Shown piece by piece: positions 25,578-34,852 of a DNA stretch of 64,000 nt (position 1 is the first letter of the stretch; every line of letters begins with the position of its first letter). The stretch lies in the NCBI RefSeq assembly GCF_900104395.1, contig NZ_FMXX01000010.1. One strand, written 5' to 3'. The DNA is from Fusobacterium_C necrophorum. Lineage in GTDB: Bacteria; Fusobacteriota; Fusobacteriia; Fusobacteriales; Fusobacteriaceae. Under the pieces are notes generated by a model. It had not been told where the DNA came from and did not search any database. It saw only the letters and a list, made by a program, of their open reading frames with translations. The translations under genes and the position numbers were made by a program.

Positions 25578-26552
25578 TCAAATATGATGTATATTCCGAT
25601 ATTCCATAGGACTCATTTTAAAAGTTTCTTTAAATATTTTTGAAAAATGTCCTGCGTTTTTATAACCAACCTTTAAAGCGATGTGGTAAATTTTATCGTC
25701 AGTATCCTGTAACAATAACAGAGCATAATTCATTCTCATAACTTTTAAATATTCGTAAGCGCTTGTCCCATAAACTTGACGAAAAGCCATTTGAAAACGA
25801 GAGCAGCTCATATTAGCCATTTTTGATAGTTCCTCTATGGAAGGATAAGCGGAAAGATTATGTTTCATAAATGTAATCACCTTATTTAGATTACGCTTAT
25901 CCTTACGATCCAACTTTACAGAAAGATGCGGGCGATTTTTTTCCATCTCTATCGTAGTTGTTATCAGAGAAAGTATTTCAATTACTTTTCCCTCCATATA
26001 TAATTTTCTGGTATTACCGATTGCAGGACAATCTTTTATTTGTTGAAAAACAAAATTTAGTTCCGGAGAGTTAGGATTTTCGACAAGAAAGTCTAAAGCG
26101 TTTTTTGATGTTTCGTAGGCATTACCGAATCGTTCCTCTAAAAATGAATCAAAATATTTCTTTGTGATGATTACTTTTGTAAAGCATGTTGGCTTATTTG
26201 ATTCACAAAAGGCATAAGCAACTTTTCTTGTATTGGCATAACAGCAAATTCCTTTATCGACTTGTTTTACTTTTCGTCCACCTACCTTGAAGTAACTGGA
26301 ATCTGTTTCAAATTGACTGATTTCAAAATATTCTTCTTCTATTTCGGATACTTTTTCAAAATCACTACTTGGGATAAAGTTAGCAATAATAATTAAGAAT
26401 TGGTTGTGAAAATTCATAACTTGTACATTTCCACATCCATATTCAGAGTTCATTCGATAGAAATTATTACCCGAAGTGGATTCTTCTTCTATTTTATAAA
26501 AATGTAAATTTTGGGGTAGTTCATCATAATATTCAATGACTGTTTTTTTCAT
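25578..26552 (-). CDS. AraC family regulator, PchR/YbtA-like
   Basis: 324 residues from the ATG at 26552, with AAGGAGG close upstream. The C-terminal AraC domain (about 225-324) has two HTH units: PSIEELSKMANMSCSRFQMAFRQV with GTSAYEYLKVMRM, then KIYHIALKVGYKNAGHFSKIFKE with MSPMEYR. The N-terminal domain has no clear match but resembles the variable sensor part of PchR-type activators, which respond to ferric siderophore. It is divergent from the ABC genes and co-oriented with the TonB receptor gene. Confidence 0.85.
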   Translation of the reverse strand: MKKTVIEYYDELPQNLHFYKIEEESTSGNNFYRMNSEYGCGNVQVMNFHNQFLIIIANFIPSSDFEKVSEIEEEYFEISQFETDSSYFKVGGRKVKQVDKGICCYANTRKVAYAFCESNKPTCFTKVIITKKYFDSFLEERFGNAYETSKNALDFLVENPNSPELNFVFQQIKDCPAIGNTRKLYMEGKVIEILSLITTTIEMEKNRPHLSVKLDRKDKRNLNKVITFMKHNLSAYPSIEELSKMANMSCSRFQMAFRQVYGTSAYEYLKVMRMNYALLLLQDTDDKIYHIALKVGYKNAGHFSKIFKETFKMSPMEYRNIHHI

Positions 26553-26590
26553 GAAATACACCTCCTTGTTGTCATATCATTTTACCATAA

Positions 26591-26627
26591 TTTAATATCA
26601 CAATCATCCAGATTTATATCACGATAT
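26591..26627 (-). promoter_or_regulatory. Direct repeats upstream of araC, likely regulator sites
   Basis: On the minus strand ATCGTGATA (26617-26625) and ATTGTGATA (26596-26604) are direct repeats exactly 21 bp apart, two helical turns, as is typical of AraC-family sites. They lie in the divergent region between araC and the ABC genes and share their core with the box at 25558. Confidence 0.5.
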
Positions 26628-26784
26628 TTTTAATTAGGATTAAATTAAAACAAAAAAAACGGCTAAAATAAAGGGTTTAATTGACTTTTTGTTTTATGAG
26701 TTTGTAAAATGCTATATATTGATTTATTTTCACCTTTAGAATACTCTATTAGTGATAAATAGGACAAAAAAGAGGTGAGAAAAT

Positions 26785-28518
26785 ATGGGAAGATTTAATG
26801 GGAAAAATATAAGCATATTTTCCTTGTTAAAGTATGAAAAAGTTAAAATTTTTATAGGCATATTGTTAGGAATAATCAGTGGACTTTTGTCATTTGTTCC
26901 CTATGTTGTTTTGTATCAGATGATCTTATCTTTAATCAATAAAACTTTGAACATTCATACAGTATTGATATGGGCGTTGATTATGGTTATTGGGGCGATT
27001 GTACAAAATGTGTTAATGTCAGCAACAATGATATGTACTCATGTTGCAGCCTATAATATTATGCATCGTTTAAAAATGGAGGCTTTAGAATATTTATCAA
27101 AGGTTAATTTGGGATTTTTTAATAATAAATCAACAGGAGAGCTAAAAGCAGCGTTATTTGACGATATAGAAAAACTTGAGGGCTTTATAGCACATAATTT
27201 AGTTGAAATAATTCAGGCAATAGTCATTCCTGTTATAGCGGTTGTGTTAATGCTTCGCATAAATGTTTACATGACATTGGCTATGATAATACCCGTTATT
27301 GTGGGTGTTTTTTTGCCTACATTCATGATGAGAAAATATCCGGATTTAACAAGGAAGTATACCAATACCTTTTCGGAGGTGATGGGAGTAACAAATGAAT
27401 ATGTAAACTGTATGCCCATAATAAAAATGTTTGGACTGACAGCGGATAAGTTTGTTAAGTTGAGTAAATCCTCAAAGAAATACACCGAGTGTCTTAAAGA
27501 GATGGCTAAATGCTCCTGTTATCCACTTGCATTCATGATTGTGATCTTAGACTCAGGAGTGCTATTTACTTTACCTATTGGAGGCTATTTATATTTAAAT
27601 AAATTGATTTCATCAGAAGAATTCCTTGTATTTATGTTGTTGACGATGTGTTTTTATAGAACATTTTTTAATTTGTTCAATATCGCTATGGGAAGAATAG
27701 AGCTAAATAGCGGGCTTGTAAATATAAAGCAATTATTTTCTGTTCCTGTTGAAAAAAACGGCGAAAAAAGGGTTAAATCAAAATCGTTAGAAATAGAATT
27801 TGAAAATGTGAATTTTGGATATGATGAAAACAACCTTGTATTGAAAAATATTTCAATGAAGATAGAGCCTAACTCATTTACTGCATTTGTTGGGGAATCA
27901 GGAGCAGGTAAAACAACTGCTGCGACACTGATAGGAAGGTATTGGAATGTTGATAGTGGCGAAATTAGAATATCCGGTATTCCAATTAATGAGTTAAATA
28001 CGGATTCACTTATGGCGTCCATTTCTTTTGTTTTTCAAGATGTCTTTATGATGGAGGATACATTACTTGAAAATATAAGAATGGGCTTAAATGTCAATGA
28101 AGAAGAAGTACATCTTGCTGCCCAAAATGCTCAAATTCATGATTTTATTTCCGGCTTACCTGATGGATATAACACTAAAATTGGTGATAAAGGTTTTAAA
28201 TTATCCGGAGGACAAAAGCAGAGAATCAGTATTGCCAGAGCAATTTTGAAAAATGCTCCAATTATTATTTTCGATGAAGCGACATCCTATTCCGATATTG
28301 AAAATGAACATAAGATTCAGATTGCATTAGAGAATTTATTAAAGAATAAAACAGTGATTATGATTGCTCATAGACTGCACACAATAAAGAATGCTGATAA
28401 AATTGTGGTTTTTGAAAAAGGGAAAATTGTTGAACAAGGGACGCATAAGATACTTCTCGATTTAGGCGGACATTATGCAGATATGTGGAATATTTATATG
28501 CAAAATTATGTGGAATAG
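26785..28518 (+). CDS. ABC transporter, fused permease-ATPase, YbtP/IrtA-like
   Basis: 577 residues: a six-helix type IV permease domain (about 15-310) and a C-terminal ATPase with Walker A GESGAGKT, Q-loop FVFQDVFMMEDT, signature LSGGQKQR, Walker B IIIFDEATSYSD and IAHRLHTI. Exporter-fold pairs of this kind import ferric siderophores in Yersinia (YbtPQ) and mycobacteria (IrtAB). The regulator and TonB receptor beside it fit that use. It is followed closely by a partner half-transporter. AAAAAAGAGGTGAG precedes the ATG. Confidence 0.85.
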   Translation: MGRFNGKNISIFSLLKYEKVKIFIGILLGIISGLLSFVPYVVLYQMILSLINKTLNIHTVLIWALIMVIGAIVQNVLMSATMICTHVAAYNIMHRLKMEALEYLSKVNLGFFNNKSTGELKAALFDDIEKLEGFIAHNLVEIIQAIVIPVIAVVLMLRINVYMTLAMIIPVIVGVFLPTFMMRKYPDLTRKYTNTFSEVMGVTNEYVNCMPIIKMFGLTADKFVKLSKSSKKYTECLKEMAKCSCYPLAFMIVILDSGVLFTLPIGGYLYLNKLISSEEFLVFMLLTMCFYRTFFNLFNIAMGRIELNSGLVNIKQLFSVPVEKNGEKRVKSKSLEIEFENVNFGYDENNLVLKNISMKIEPNSFTAFVGESGAGKTTAATLIGRYWNVDSGEIRISGIPINELNTDSLMASISFVFQDVFMMEDTLLENIRMGLNVNEEEVHLAAQNAQIHDFISGLPDGYNTKIGDKGFKLSGGQKQRISIARAILKNAPIIIFDEATSYSDIENEHKIQIALENLLKNKTVIMIAHRLHTIKNADKIVVFEKGKIVEQGTHKILLDLGGHYADMWNIYMQNYVE

Positions 28519-28528
28519 GGGGGATAGT

Positions 28529-30247
28529 ATGGTTAAAGATATAAAAAACTTGATAGGAAAAAATTTTAGGAAACTATATTTCCCTATATTTCTTATGTGT
28601 TTAGATAGCTTAGGAAGTATGATGACATATTTTATTTTGTATTTGACGATTATTGATATTTTCAACGGAACATTAAATATGAACGGCGTAGTCAAATATA
28701 CTGTTGTATGTCTGGCGGCTGTGATACTGAGAATTTTAGCATATAGAAAAAGTTACTTAATGTCTTTTGAAAATTCTTTTGAGATTACAGGAGAATTGAG
28801 AATTAAATTAGCGAACCATTTTAGAAAATTAAGTTTAGGATACTTTAATAAAAATAATAAAGGATATTTAATCAATACTTTAACAAATGATTTGACAAGT
28901 TTTGAAGGACTACTTTCACACACATTGCCATTCTTAATAAAAATGGCAACGATGTGTATATTTTTGATAATTGGTACATTTTTTATCAATTATAAACTGG
29001 CTCTTGCAGAATGCTTTATGATTTTTATTTCCATTCCTATCTTAATCTTTGGAGAAAAAACAGCCAAAACACTGGAAATAGATAAACGAAGGATAAATGA
29101 AACTATGATTTCCAATGTACTGGAATATATAGGAGGTATTAAGGTTTTTAGAGCATATAATATGCAGGCATCAAATTTCGATAGATTAAAAAACAACATG
29201 GATTTAGTGAGAAAAAATGGCATTAGCACTGAAATGAAGTTGGCAATACCGACAGCATTATATGCTTCATTAGTAAATTTTATAATCCCAATGACTTTGT
29301 TGGGTGGAGGTTATTTATTTTTAAAGGGAGATTTTAAAGGTGAATCACTCATCGCTTTTATGGTTATGGGAATTGCGTTGTCAGGGGTTTTAAGTTCATT
29401 TGAAAGATACTATATTATGTTAAAAAATCTAAAAATTGCTTCCGATAATTTGAAAGAAGTTATGAAGTATAAAACATTTGACTACAATAATAAGGAAGAT
29501 GAAATATGTAGTTATTCTGTGGAATTTAAAGATGTTTCTTTTTCGTATGATGATAATAAAGAAGTATTGCATAATATAAACTTTACAGCAAATGAAGGAA
29601 GTGTAACTGCTCTAATTGGCGAATCGGGGTCAGGGAAAAGCACAATAATGAATTTGATTGCAAGGTTTTGGGATGTAACAAATGGAGAAATTTTAATTGG
29701 CGCTAAGAACATTGAAAATATCAATCCTGATAGCTTATTGGCTTCAGTCGGAGCTGTGTTCCAAGAAAATATTTTGTTATCAGATACTATATTTAACAAT
29801 ATTTTGATAGGGAATCCTAATGCAAGTTATGACGATGTAATAGAGGCTTCAAAAATAGCTTGTTGCCACGAATTTATCACTTCGTTGCCGGAGGGATATA
29901 ATACGAAAGTTGCTGAAGGAGGAACCTCACTTTCTGGTGGTGAAAAACAAAGAATTAGTATTGCCAGAGCTATTTTGAAAAATGCTCCGATACTGTTGTT
30001 AGATGAATTTACAGCATCCTTAGATGCGGATAATGAAATGAGGATTAACAAAGCCTTTGAGCATTTAATAAAAGGAAAAACAGTGGTTGTTATTGCACAT
30101 AGACTTCATACTATAAGAAATGCAGATCAAATCATATTGCTGAATAAAGGAGAGATTGAAGAGATTGGGAATCATGCAGAATTATTTAAAAAAAGAGGTC
30201 ATTATTACAAGATGATAACAAAACAAATAGAATCGAAAAATGATTGA
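28529..30247 (+). CDS. ABC transporter, fused permease-ATPase, YbtQ/IrtB-like
   Basis: 572 residues from the ATG at 28529, preceded by TAGGGGGGATAG; in-frame upstream codons back to 28475 overlap the previous gene and lack an RBS. A six-helix domain is followed by an ATPase with GESGSGKS, VFQENILLSDT, LSGGEKQR, LLLDEFTASLD and IAHRLHTI. The Glu after Walker B Asp is kept. It forms a heterodimer with the preceding protein (inference from adjacency and similarity). This gene pair is more A/T-rich and less Fusobacterium-like in codon choice than core genes, suggesting transfer. Confidence 0.85.
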   Translation: MVKDIKNLIGKNFRKLYFPIFLMCLDSLGSMMTYFILYLTIIDIFNGTLNMNGVVKYTVVCLAAVILRILAYRKSYLMSFENSFEITGELRIKLANHFRKLSLGYFNKNNKGYLINTLTNDLTSFEGLLSHTLPFLIKMATMCIFLIIGTFFINYKLALAECFMIFISIPILIFGEKTAKTLEIDKRRINETMISNVLEYIGGIKVFRAYNMQASNFDRLKNNMDLVRKNGISTEMKLAIPTALYASLVNFIIPMTLLGGGYLFLKGDFKGESLIAFMVMGIALSGVLSSFERYYIMLKNLKIASDNLKEVMKYKTFDYNNKEDEICSYSVEFKDVSFSYDDNKEVLHNINFTANEGSVTALIGESGSGKSTIMNLIARFWDVTNGEILIGAKNIENINPDSLLASVGAVFQENILLSDTIFNNILIGNPNASYDDVIEASKIACCHEFITSLPEGYNTKVAEGGTSLSGGEKQRISIARAILKNAPILLLDEFTASLDADNEMRINKAFEHLIKGKTVVVIAHRLHTIRNADQIILLNKGEIEEIGNHAELFKKRGHYYKMITKQIESKND

Positions 30248-30262
30248 TGAAGGGAGTATAAA

Positions 30263-31183
30263 ATGAACGATAAAGTAAAAATTATGAGTGAAGAAAATAT
30301 AACAAAGGCACTTTTTAAACTTGGGATGCCAATGGTTATAAGTATGTTGGTGATGGCATTATATAATGTCGTGGATACATATTTTGTATCTGGGTTAGGA
30401 AAACAAGCAGTTGCCGCTGTATCCGTTGCGTTTCCTATTTCCTTAATATTTTCCGGAATAGGGTTAACTTTCGGTGCGGGAGCAGGTTCCTATATTTCTC
30501 GTTTGTTAGGAGGAAAAAATAAGAAAGAAGCAGATACTGTTGCAACGGTGTCAATGTTTTCAAGTGCTGTTATTGGTTTAACAGTAGGATTGATTTTACT
30601 TCTGTTTTTAACTGAAGTTCTAAAATTCATGGGTGCTATTCCTTCGATTATGGATATGGCAAAGATATATGCCGGTATATTTATCGCAAGTGCAATATTT
30701 AGCACAATAAATGTAACTTCAGGAAATATAGCAGTATCACAAGGAGCTGCTAAAGTTTCTTTGAAAGCAATGATTGTAGGTTCCGTACTTAATATGATTT
30801 TAGATCCAGTTTTTGTTTATAAGTTTGATTTAGGTGTAAAAGGAGCTGCCATTGCAACTTTAATTTCCCAATTGGTAACAGGTTTAATGTATCTGTTTTA
30901 TTTCAAAGGAGGGAAAAGTTTTCTTGAAATAAGACTAATTAATTTTAAGCCTACATCCGGTATCTATAAAGAAATTCTAAAAGTAGGAATTTCTATGTTT
31001 CTATTACAGATTTTTTCAAGTATATCTATCAGCAAAATATCTTCATCTGCATCATTATATGGAGAAGAAGCAATTGCAGCCATGGGAATAGTTCTCAGGA
31101 TTGTTACATTAGGAACAAAGGATATCCTAAAATACGAACTGTTTCAGAAACGATTTCTGCTAAATCAAGCACATAACTATTAA
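30263..31183 (+). pseudogene. MATE family transporter, truncated at about two thirds
   Basis: The first about 285 residues are a normal MATE protein: LGMPMVISMLVMALYNVVDT, FGAGAGSYISRLLGG, LDPVFVYKFDLGVKGAA. A full protein has about 445 residues with 12 helices; here homology stops after MGIVLRIVTLGT, near 31120, and the frame ends in an unrelated tail (KDILKYELFQKRF and stop). The DNA after the junction reads better on the minus strand (NSYVLDLAEIVSETVRILGY), as if another element's gene was joined there. It was once the last gene of the ABC operon. Only eight helices remain, so it is probably inactive. Confidence 0.8.
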
Positions 31184-31289
31184 GAAAGACATTTCCAGTT
31201 GTTCTCCTTGATTTTTTTTCAATAGCAGGTGTCCATAAGAGTTTTCAGGCAAAGAAAAAGAAGCCTTATCAGCTTCTCTTATCTTCATT

Positions 31290-31541
31290 TTAGTATTTTC
31301 TTTTAGTTTCCACTATCTCCTTGATAGTCATTCTGAAATCATCGCCTTGTACTGCGGATCGTTCTCGCCAGTAATCAAACTTGGCACAGGCTATCGCTTC
31401 AAGATTGATACTTCGTTGACTTCTAAAATCGTATCTCTGATTGTTTCTGACAACTTTTAGGAGCTTCAGGCATTCCGCTTCACTTTGCAAAATACCTTGT
31501 TTTACAAGCTCCAAAGTGTTATGAAAATCATTGATTCGCAT
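31290..31541 (-). pseudogene. Remnant of an integrative-element gene
   Basis: 83 residues. RINDFHNTLELVKQGIL and YDFRSQ...EAIACAKFDYWRER resemble the N-terminus of the very large helicase/methylase-type proteins carried by clostridial conjugative elements of the Tn1549 type. The usual spacer residues after RSQ are missing, and the end (GDDFRMTIKEIVETKRKY) looks like another protein's tail, so this is an internally deleted relic. About 100 bp to the left, minus-strand frames reading PENSYGHLLLKKNQG and NSYVLDLAEIV are further debris. Family assignment is from memory of sequence style. Confidence 0.45.
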
Positions 31542-31569
31542 TTTTACCTCCTTCTTTTTCTAAAACAAA

Positions 31570-31601
31570 AAAGGTGCTTAGATTTTACTCTAATCACCTT
31601 T
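31570..31601 (-). terminator. Hairpin terminator in the element debris
   Basis: AAAGGTG and CACCTTT close a stem extended by TTAGA/TCTAA; on the minus strand it is followed by T6. Confidence 0.6.
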
Positions 31602-31613
31602 AAATTCTGTGTA

Positions 31614-31732
31614 TTGCAATTTACTGCAACTTAAATTTTTAGTTGTTCATTCTCACAATCCTCTATTTGATAGGACTTTCCATACTATCTTTGAATAATA
31701 CTTCTCTTTTTGCAACTTACCGCAACTTAAAT
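31614..31732. repeat. Pair of 23-bp direct repeats
   Basis: 31614-31636 and 31710-31732 match at 21 of 23 positions, with the shared core CAACTTAAAT. They bracket about 70 bp directly after the stop of the winged-helix relic. They could be a deletion scar or a duplicated gene end. Confidence 0.6.
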
Positions 31733-31926
31733 CAAGCCCAAAAAGGAATGTATTTCATATATCTTGGAGCAGTATTCTCATCCACCGGTTTGATGAATTT
31801 AGCTTCTAAGGTGTCTTTGATAATTCTTGAAGCTTTATATTTATCTTTTTCATCGATACCAAATAGTTCTCTGACAGAATTGTTGCTAATTACCTCTCCA
31901 TTTACATATAAAAAACAAGTTTGCAT
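31732..31926 (-). pseudogene. C-terminal relic of an AlbA_2/Schlafen-type ATP-binding protein
   Basis: 64 residues beginning YVNGEVISNNSVRELFGI and ending KPVDENTAPRYMKYIPFWA. This winged-helix segment is the usual C-terminus of the long AlbA_2-domain ATP-binding 'transcriptional regulators' found on clostridial mobile DNA. The N-terminal catalytic-like domain is missing, and the DNA upstream belongs to the nuclease gene. The remnant is not expected to work. Confidence 0.55.
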
Positions 31927-31960
31927 ATAGCAAGTTCTTACCCTTAATCATAATATAATT

Positions 31961-32992
31961 TTATCTATTTGCTTCTTCAGCAATTTCTGTATATTCTTTT
32001 AGTTTTCTTTGTAATAGGCTCTTATCTATGAGCTTCAATTTATATTCAGATACCATTGTAGGCGAAAGACTTCTGCTTAATGCGAACTCTACTACTTCAT
32101 CGTCTTTTGATGCACAGAGGATTACTCCTACACTTGGATTTTCAGTTTTTTTCTTCACTTCTCTATCCAACACTTCCAAGTACAGATTCATTTTACCAAT
32201 ATATTCTGGCTTAAATTCCCCAATTTTAAGTTCAAAAGCTACTAAGCAGGACAATCCTCTATGATAAAATAACAAATCAATATAGTAATCATGGTTTCCA
32301 ACCTGTACTCTGTACTCATTACCTATAAAGGAAAAGTCTTTTCCAATTTCTAAGATAAAATTCTTCAAATTTTCAAGAATTGACTTCTGAAATTCTGTTT
32401 CATTTCTGATCTTAGGAGCATCAAGGAATTCCAATACATAGCTATCCATAAATAGATTATGCGTTTCTTGTTTTGCTCTCTGTATTGCAGGTAAATTACC
32501 TTCCTTTGAAAGCATATAGCGTTCATAGTATCCGCTATCCATCTGTCTTACCAACTCTCGATGAGTTAATTTTTCCTTAATTGCTAAATTAATATAAAAT
32601 TCTCTCTCTTCTCTACTTTTAGCTCCGGACATTATTTTCAAATGATTAGACCAACTCAATTGTGTCAACAGCGTTGACACTTTTTCATCATCTTTGTACA
32701 GTTCATAAAATTGCTTCATTCTGTAAAGTCCTCTGCGATTAAAGCCCTTTAATTCAGGATAGTTAGTGGAGAAAAATTTAGCTACATTATCAACAAATCC
32801 GGATCCATAAGATGCTTCCTTAGTTTTTTCACTAATATATTTTCCTATCTCTTGATACATTAAGACAAGCTCTTCATTAACTTTTCTATATGCACGATCT
32901 TTTGCATTTTCTACAATCCTAACAATTTCTTCAAAAGGATTGTTATTTTTCTCTACATCTATATTTTGTAAAGAATTCTTTTCTTTATCCAT
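31961..32992 (-). CDS. YhcG/DUF1016 family PD-(D/E)XK nuclease
   Basis: 343 residues. The N-terminal DUF1016 domain (about 15-165) includes ISEKTKEASYGSGFVDNVAK, GFNRRGLYRMKQFYELY and LSWSNHLKIM. The C-terminal nuclease domain (about 185-330) shows DYYIDLLFYHRGL and AFELKIGEFKPEY, giving the D...ExK active-site pattern. The length is typical. Such proteins occur in mobile islands, often near restriction-modification or defence genes. AGGAGGAG precedes the ATG. It appears intact and alone. Confidence 0.88.
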   Translation of the reverse strand: MDKEKNSLQNIDVEKNNNPFEEIVRIVENAKDRAYRKVNEELVLMYQEIGKYISEKTKEASYGSGFVDNVAKFFSTNYPELKGFNRRGLYRMKQFYELYKDDEKVSTLLTQLSWSNHLKIMSGAKSREEREFYINLAIKEKLTHRELVRQMDSGYYERYMLSKEGNLPAIQRAKQETHNLFMDSYVLEFLDAPKIRNETEFQKSILENLKNFILEIGKDFSFIGNEYRVQVGNHDYYIDLLFYHRGLSCLVAFELKIGEFKPEYIGKMNLYLEVLDREVKKKTENPSVGVILCASKDDEVVEFALSRSLSPTMVSEYKLKLIDKSLLQRKLKEYTEIAEEANR

Positions 32993-33025
32993 AAGCTCCT
33001 CCTATCGGTATCTGACATCCAGAAT

Positions 33026-33163
33026 TTATTTCCTACCCTGTATATTATCCTCCATGAAAGTCTTTGAATTAACAATTTGAATATTTCCTTTAAGCATAAC
33101 AAAATTTACATAATCTCCATTTTCAACTTCTAATATGTCTCTACTTCTCTTTAGAAAAGTAAC
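33026..33163 (-). pseudogene. Relic of an AbrB/MazE-like swapped-hairpin domain
   Basis: One minus-strand frame reads KRSRDILEVENGDYVNFVML, then KGNIQIVNSKTF and a stop. The 'R-x-IL-x-x-x-x-GD-x-V-x-F' pattern is that of AbrB/SpoVT-type antitoxins or regulators. There is no start codon, and a stop lies just upstream. Further right (about 33164-33300) another short frame reads KFIDEFHFMKSKVMEKIGLF. The 33000-33374 gap therefore holds decayed coding DNA with no intact gene. Confidence 0.4.
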
Positions 33164-33374
33164 TTATCTTTTACAAACAATCCTATCTTTTCCATTACCT
33201 TTGACTTCATAAAATGGAATTCATCAATAAATTTCATATCATCATAGCCTTAACCACTTTCATTCAACAGATAATGTATATAAAGCTCTTTAAAATAGAA
33301 GATTTCCCTCTTTGTATCAAGGTTATGCGCTCAACATGTGAATAATTACCCAAACTTGCTACTCATTTTAAAAT

Positions 33375-33683
33375 TCACTTCACACAAACATATTTTTTAT
33401 CCAGCTTGTCTATAAATCCAATCTCTTTTTCTTCTTCAAAACTTAAAGCTGTTATATCTACGGGATAGACCGTTTTTTGCTCTATATACTCTTTAATTTC
33501 ATTTATACTTTTTGAAATATCAGAAGAGAAATTTAAGTATAATAATAAAAGGTCAATGTCGTTTGAATGTTTATCTTGTTTCAATATGGATCCAAAAACA
33601 TAAACTCTCTCAAATATACAAAATAGATCTGTATTTTTCTTAATCAAATTAATTACTTCTATTTTATTTAATTGTATTGACAT
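33375..33683 (-). CDS. MNT-type nucleotidyltransferase domain protein
   Basis: 102 residues from the ATG at 33683. A minimal nucleotidyltransferase: VYVFGS (Gly31, Ser32) followed by NDIDLLLLY (Asp42, Asp44), the G-S...D-x-D metal site, and a third strand with PVDITAL. Its start codon lies inside the last codons of the HNH gene, so the two are coupled. Proteins of this size (MNT family) act as antitoxins or as NMP/ADP-transferring partners in toxin-antitoxin and phage-defence pairs. No HEPN partner is visible; the partner here is an HNH protein. Confidence 0.72.
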   Translation of the reverse strand: MSIQLNKIEVINLIKKNTDLFCIFERVYVFGSILKQDKHSNDIDLLLLYLNFSSDISKSINEIKEYIEQKTVYPVDITALSFEEEKEIGFIDKLDKKYVCVK

Positions 33684-34800
33684 ATCTATAAAACTCGTCC
33701 ATTGTAAGTAATTTAACATTAAAGTCTTCAGCTAAATCTAGTGCTTCTTTTGATATACAATATTGCCCATTCCAATTATGTAAATTTACAATTAGGCAGT
33801 TAGACTTTGGTGTCATTCTATATAAAAACTCCTTACTTAAACAATATTCATAAACAAAAACTATGTTAGTACCATTTACTTTAATTTCTCTTAACATATC
33901 TTGATTATTATATTCAAACAATATATTTCTAGAGTTTAAATATTTCAAGGCAAAATTTAAGCTTTCTAATCTAACACCAACTTTTCTAAAACATTTATGA
34001 TCATAATATAATTGCCTTAATCTTGGGGCATCATCCATAAATATTTTTTCTTTATTTTTCAGTAATATATATGGTTTGTCTATTCCTAAAACAACTTCTT
34101 CTAGTAAATCATTATGTCTAAATGTTTTCAACAGTTCTTCTAATGATTCGGTAGATTGCAACATTTGAACACTTATTGGCATAATTCCAAAAATAGAATT
34201 TAATTCTTTTGGAAAAAGTACCACTCTATTTTTTTCTTCATCAAACCTGGTAATTTTAAATTCTTCAACATGAGTTATGAATTTTTTAACAACTTCTAAA
34301 TTTGAATATTCTTGAATTTCATGATTCTGGAATAAATTACTGTTACTATCAAATAACAATTTTAGCTTTTCGTTATTTGATAATATTTGAGGCTCGAATT
34401 TATTCCATAAACATTTATTATTACTCAGATAATAATTATCATATATACTATGATTTTCATTTAATATGGGTACAACTCTTTCTTTAAGTTTATCAAAAGA
34501 GCTAAATTTGATACAGAAAAACTCTTCCAGCTCTTTCTTTCTAGTTTTTTTCCATTTCTTAACAGTATCCTTGGTTATAGAATTAGTCTTATCAAATTTT
34601 TTATGACACACAGGGCATAATATTATCAAATTTTCAAAAGAATTATCTTCTGTTTCATAGTATGCACCAATATGAGCTTTTTCCATGATATCACTATTAT
34701 TTATAAATAATTCTGCTTGGCAATCTGGATTCATACATCGTCCCATGGATTCAGCCCATAATCTACGTTTTACATTTTCAGCGATTGATTTTCTACTCAT
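33664..34800 (-). CDS. HNH endonuclease domain protein with long C-terminal part
   Basis: 378 residues. The N-terminal zinc-supported HNH domain: CMNPDC (Cys22, Cys27), KAHIGAY (His43), ENLIILCPVCHKKFDK (Asn57, Cys62, Cys65, His66). Residues about 100-378 have no recognised domain; they are mixed alpha/beta and acidic. GGAGG lies before the ATG. It overlaps the nucleotidyltransferase gene by 20 bp. The nuclease plus nucleotidyltransferase arrangement suggests a two-gene conflict module. Function not shown. Confidence 0.72.
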   Translation of the reverse strand: MSRKSIAENVKRRLWAESMGRCMNPDCQAELFINNSDIMEKAHIGAYYETEDNSFENLIILCPVCHKKFDKTNSITKDTVKKWKKTRKKELEEFFCIKFSSFDKLKERVVPILNENHSIYDNYYLSNNKCLWNKFEPQILSNNEKLKLLFDSNSNLFQNHEIQEYSNLEVVKKFITHVEEFKITRFDEEKNRVVLFPKELNSIFGIMPISVQMLQSTESLEELLKTFRHNDLLEEVVLGIDKPYILLKNKEKIFMDDAPRLRQLYYDHKCFRKVGVRLESLNFALKYLNSRNILFEYNNQDMLREIKVNGTNIVFVYEYCLSKEFLYRMTPKSNCLIVNLHNWNGQYCISKEALDLAEDFNVKLLTMDEFYRYVNTIK

Positions 34801-34852
34801 TTTATAGCCTCCAAATTGTTTATATAGAAATTTATCTCCAAAATTCTTATTA

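Noticed and set aside
28475..28528. Upstream extension of the second ABC gene
   Set aside because: Overlaps the end of the first ABC gene and lacks an RBS, whereas the ATG at 28529 has a G-rich Shine-Dalgarno region.
31643..31930. A 95-residue plus-strand frame
   Set aside because: Antisense to the AlbA_2-type relic, whose minus-strand reading has family-like residues to its stop.
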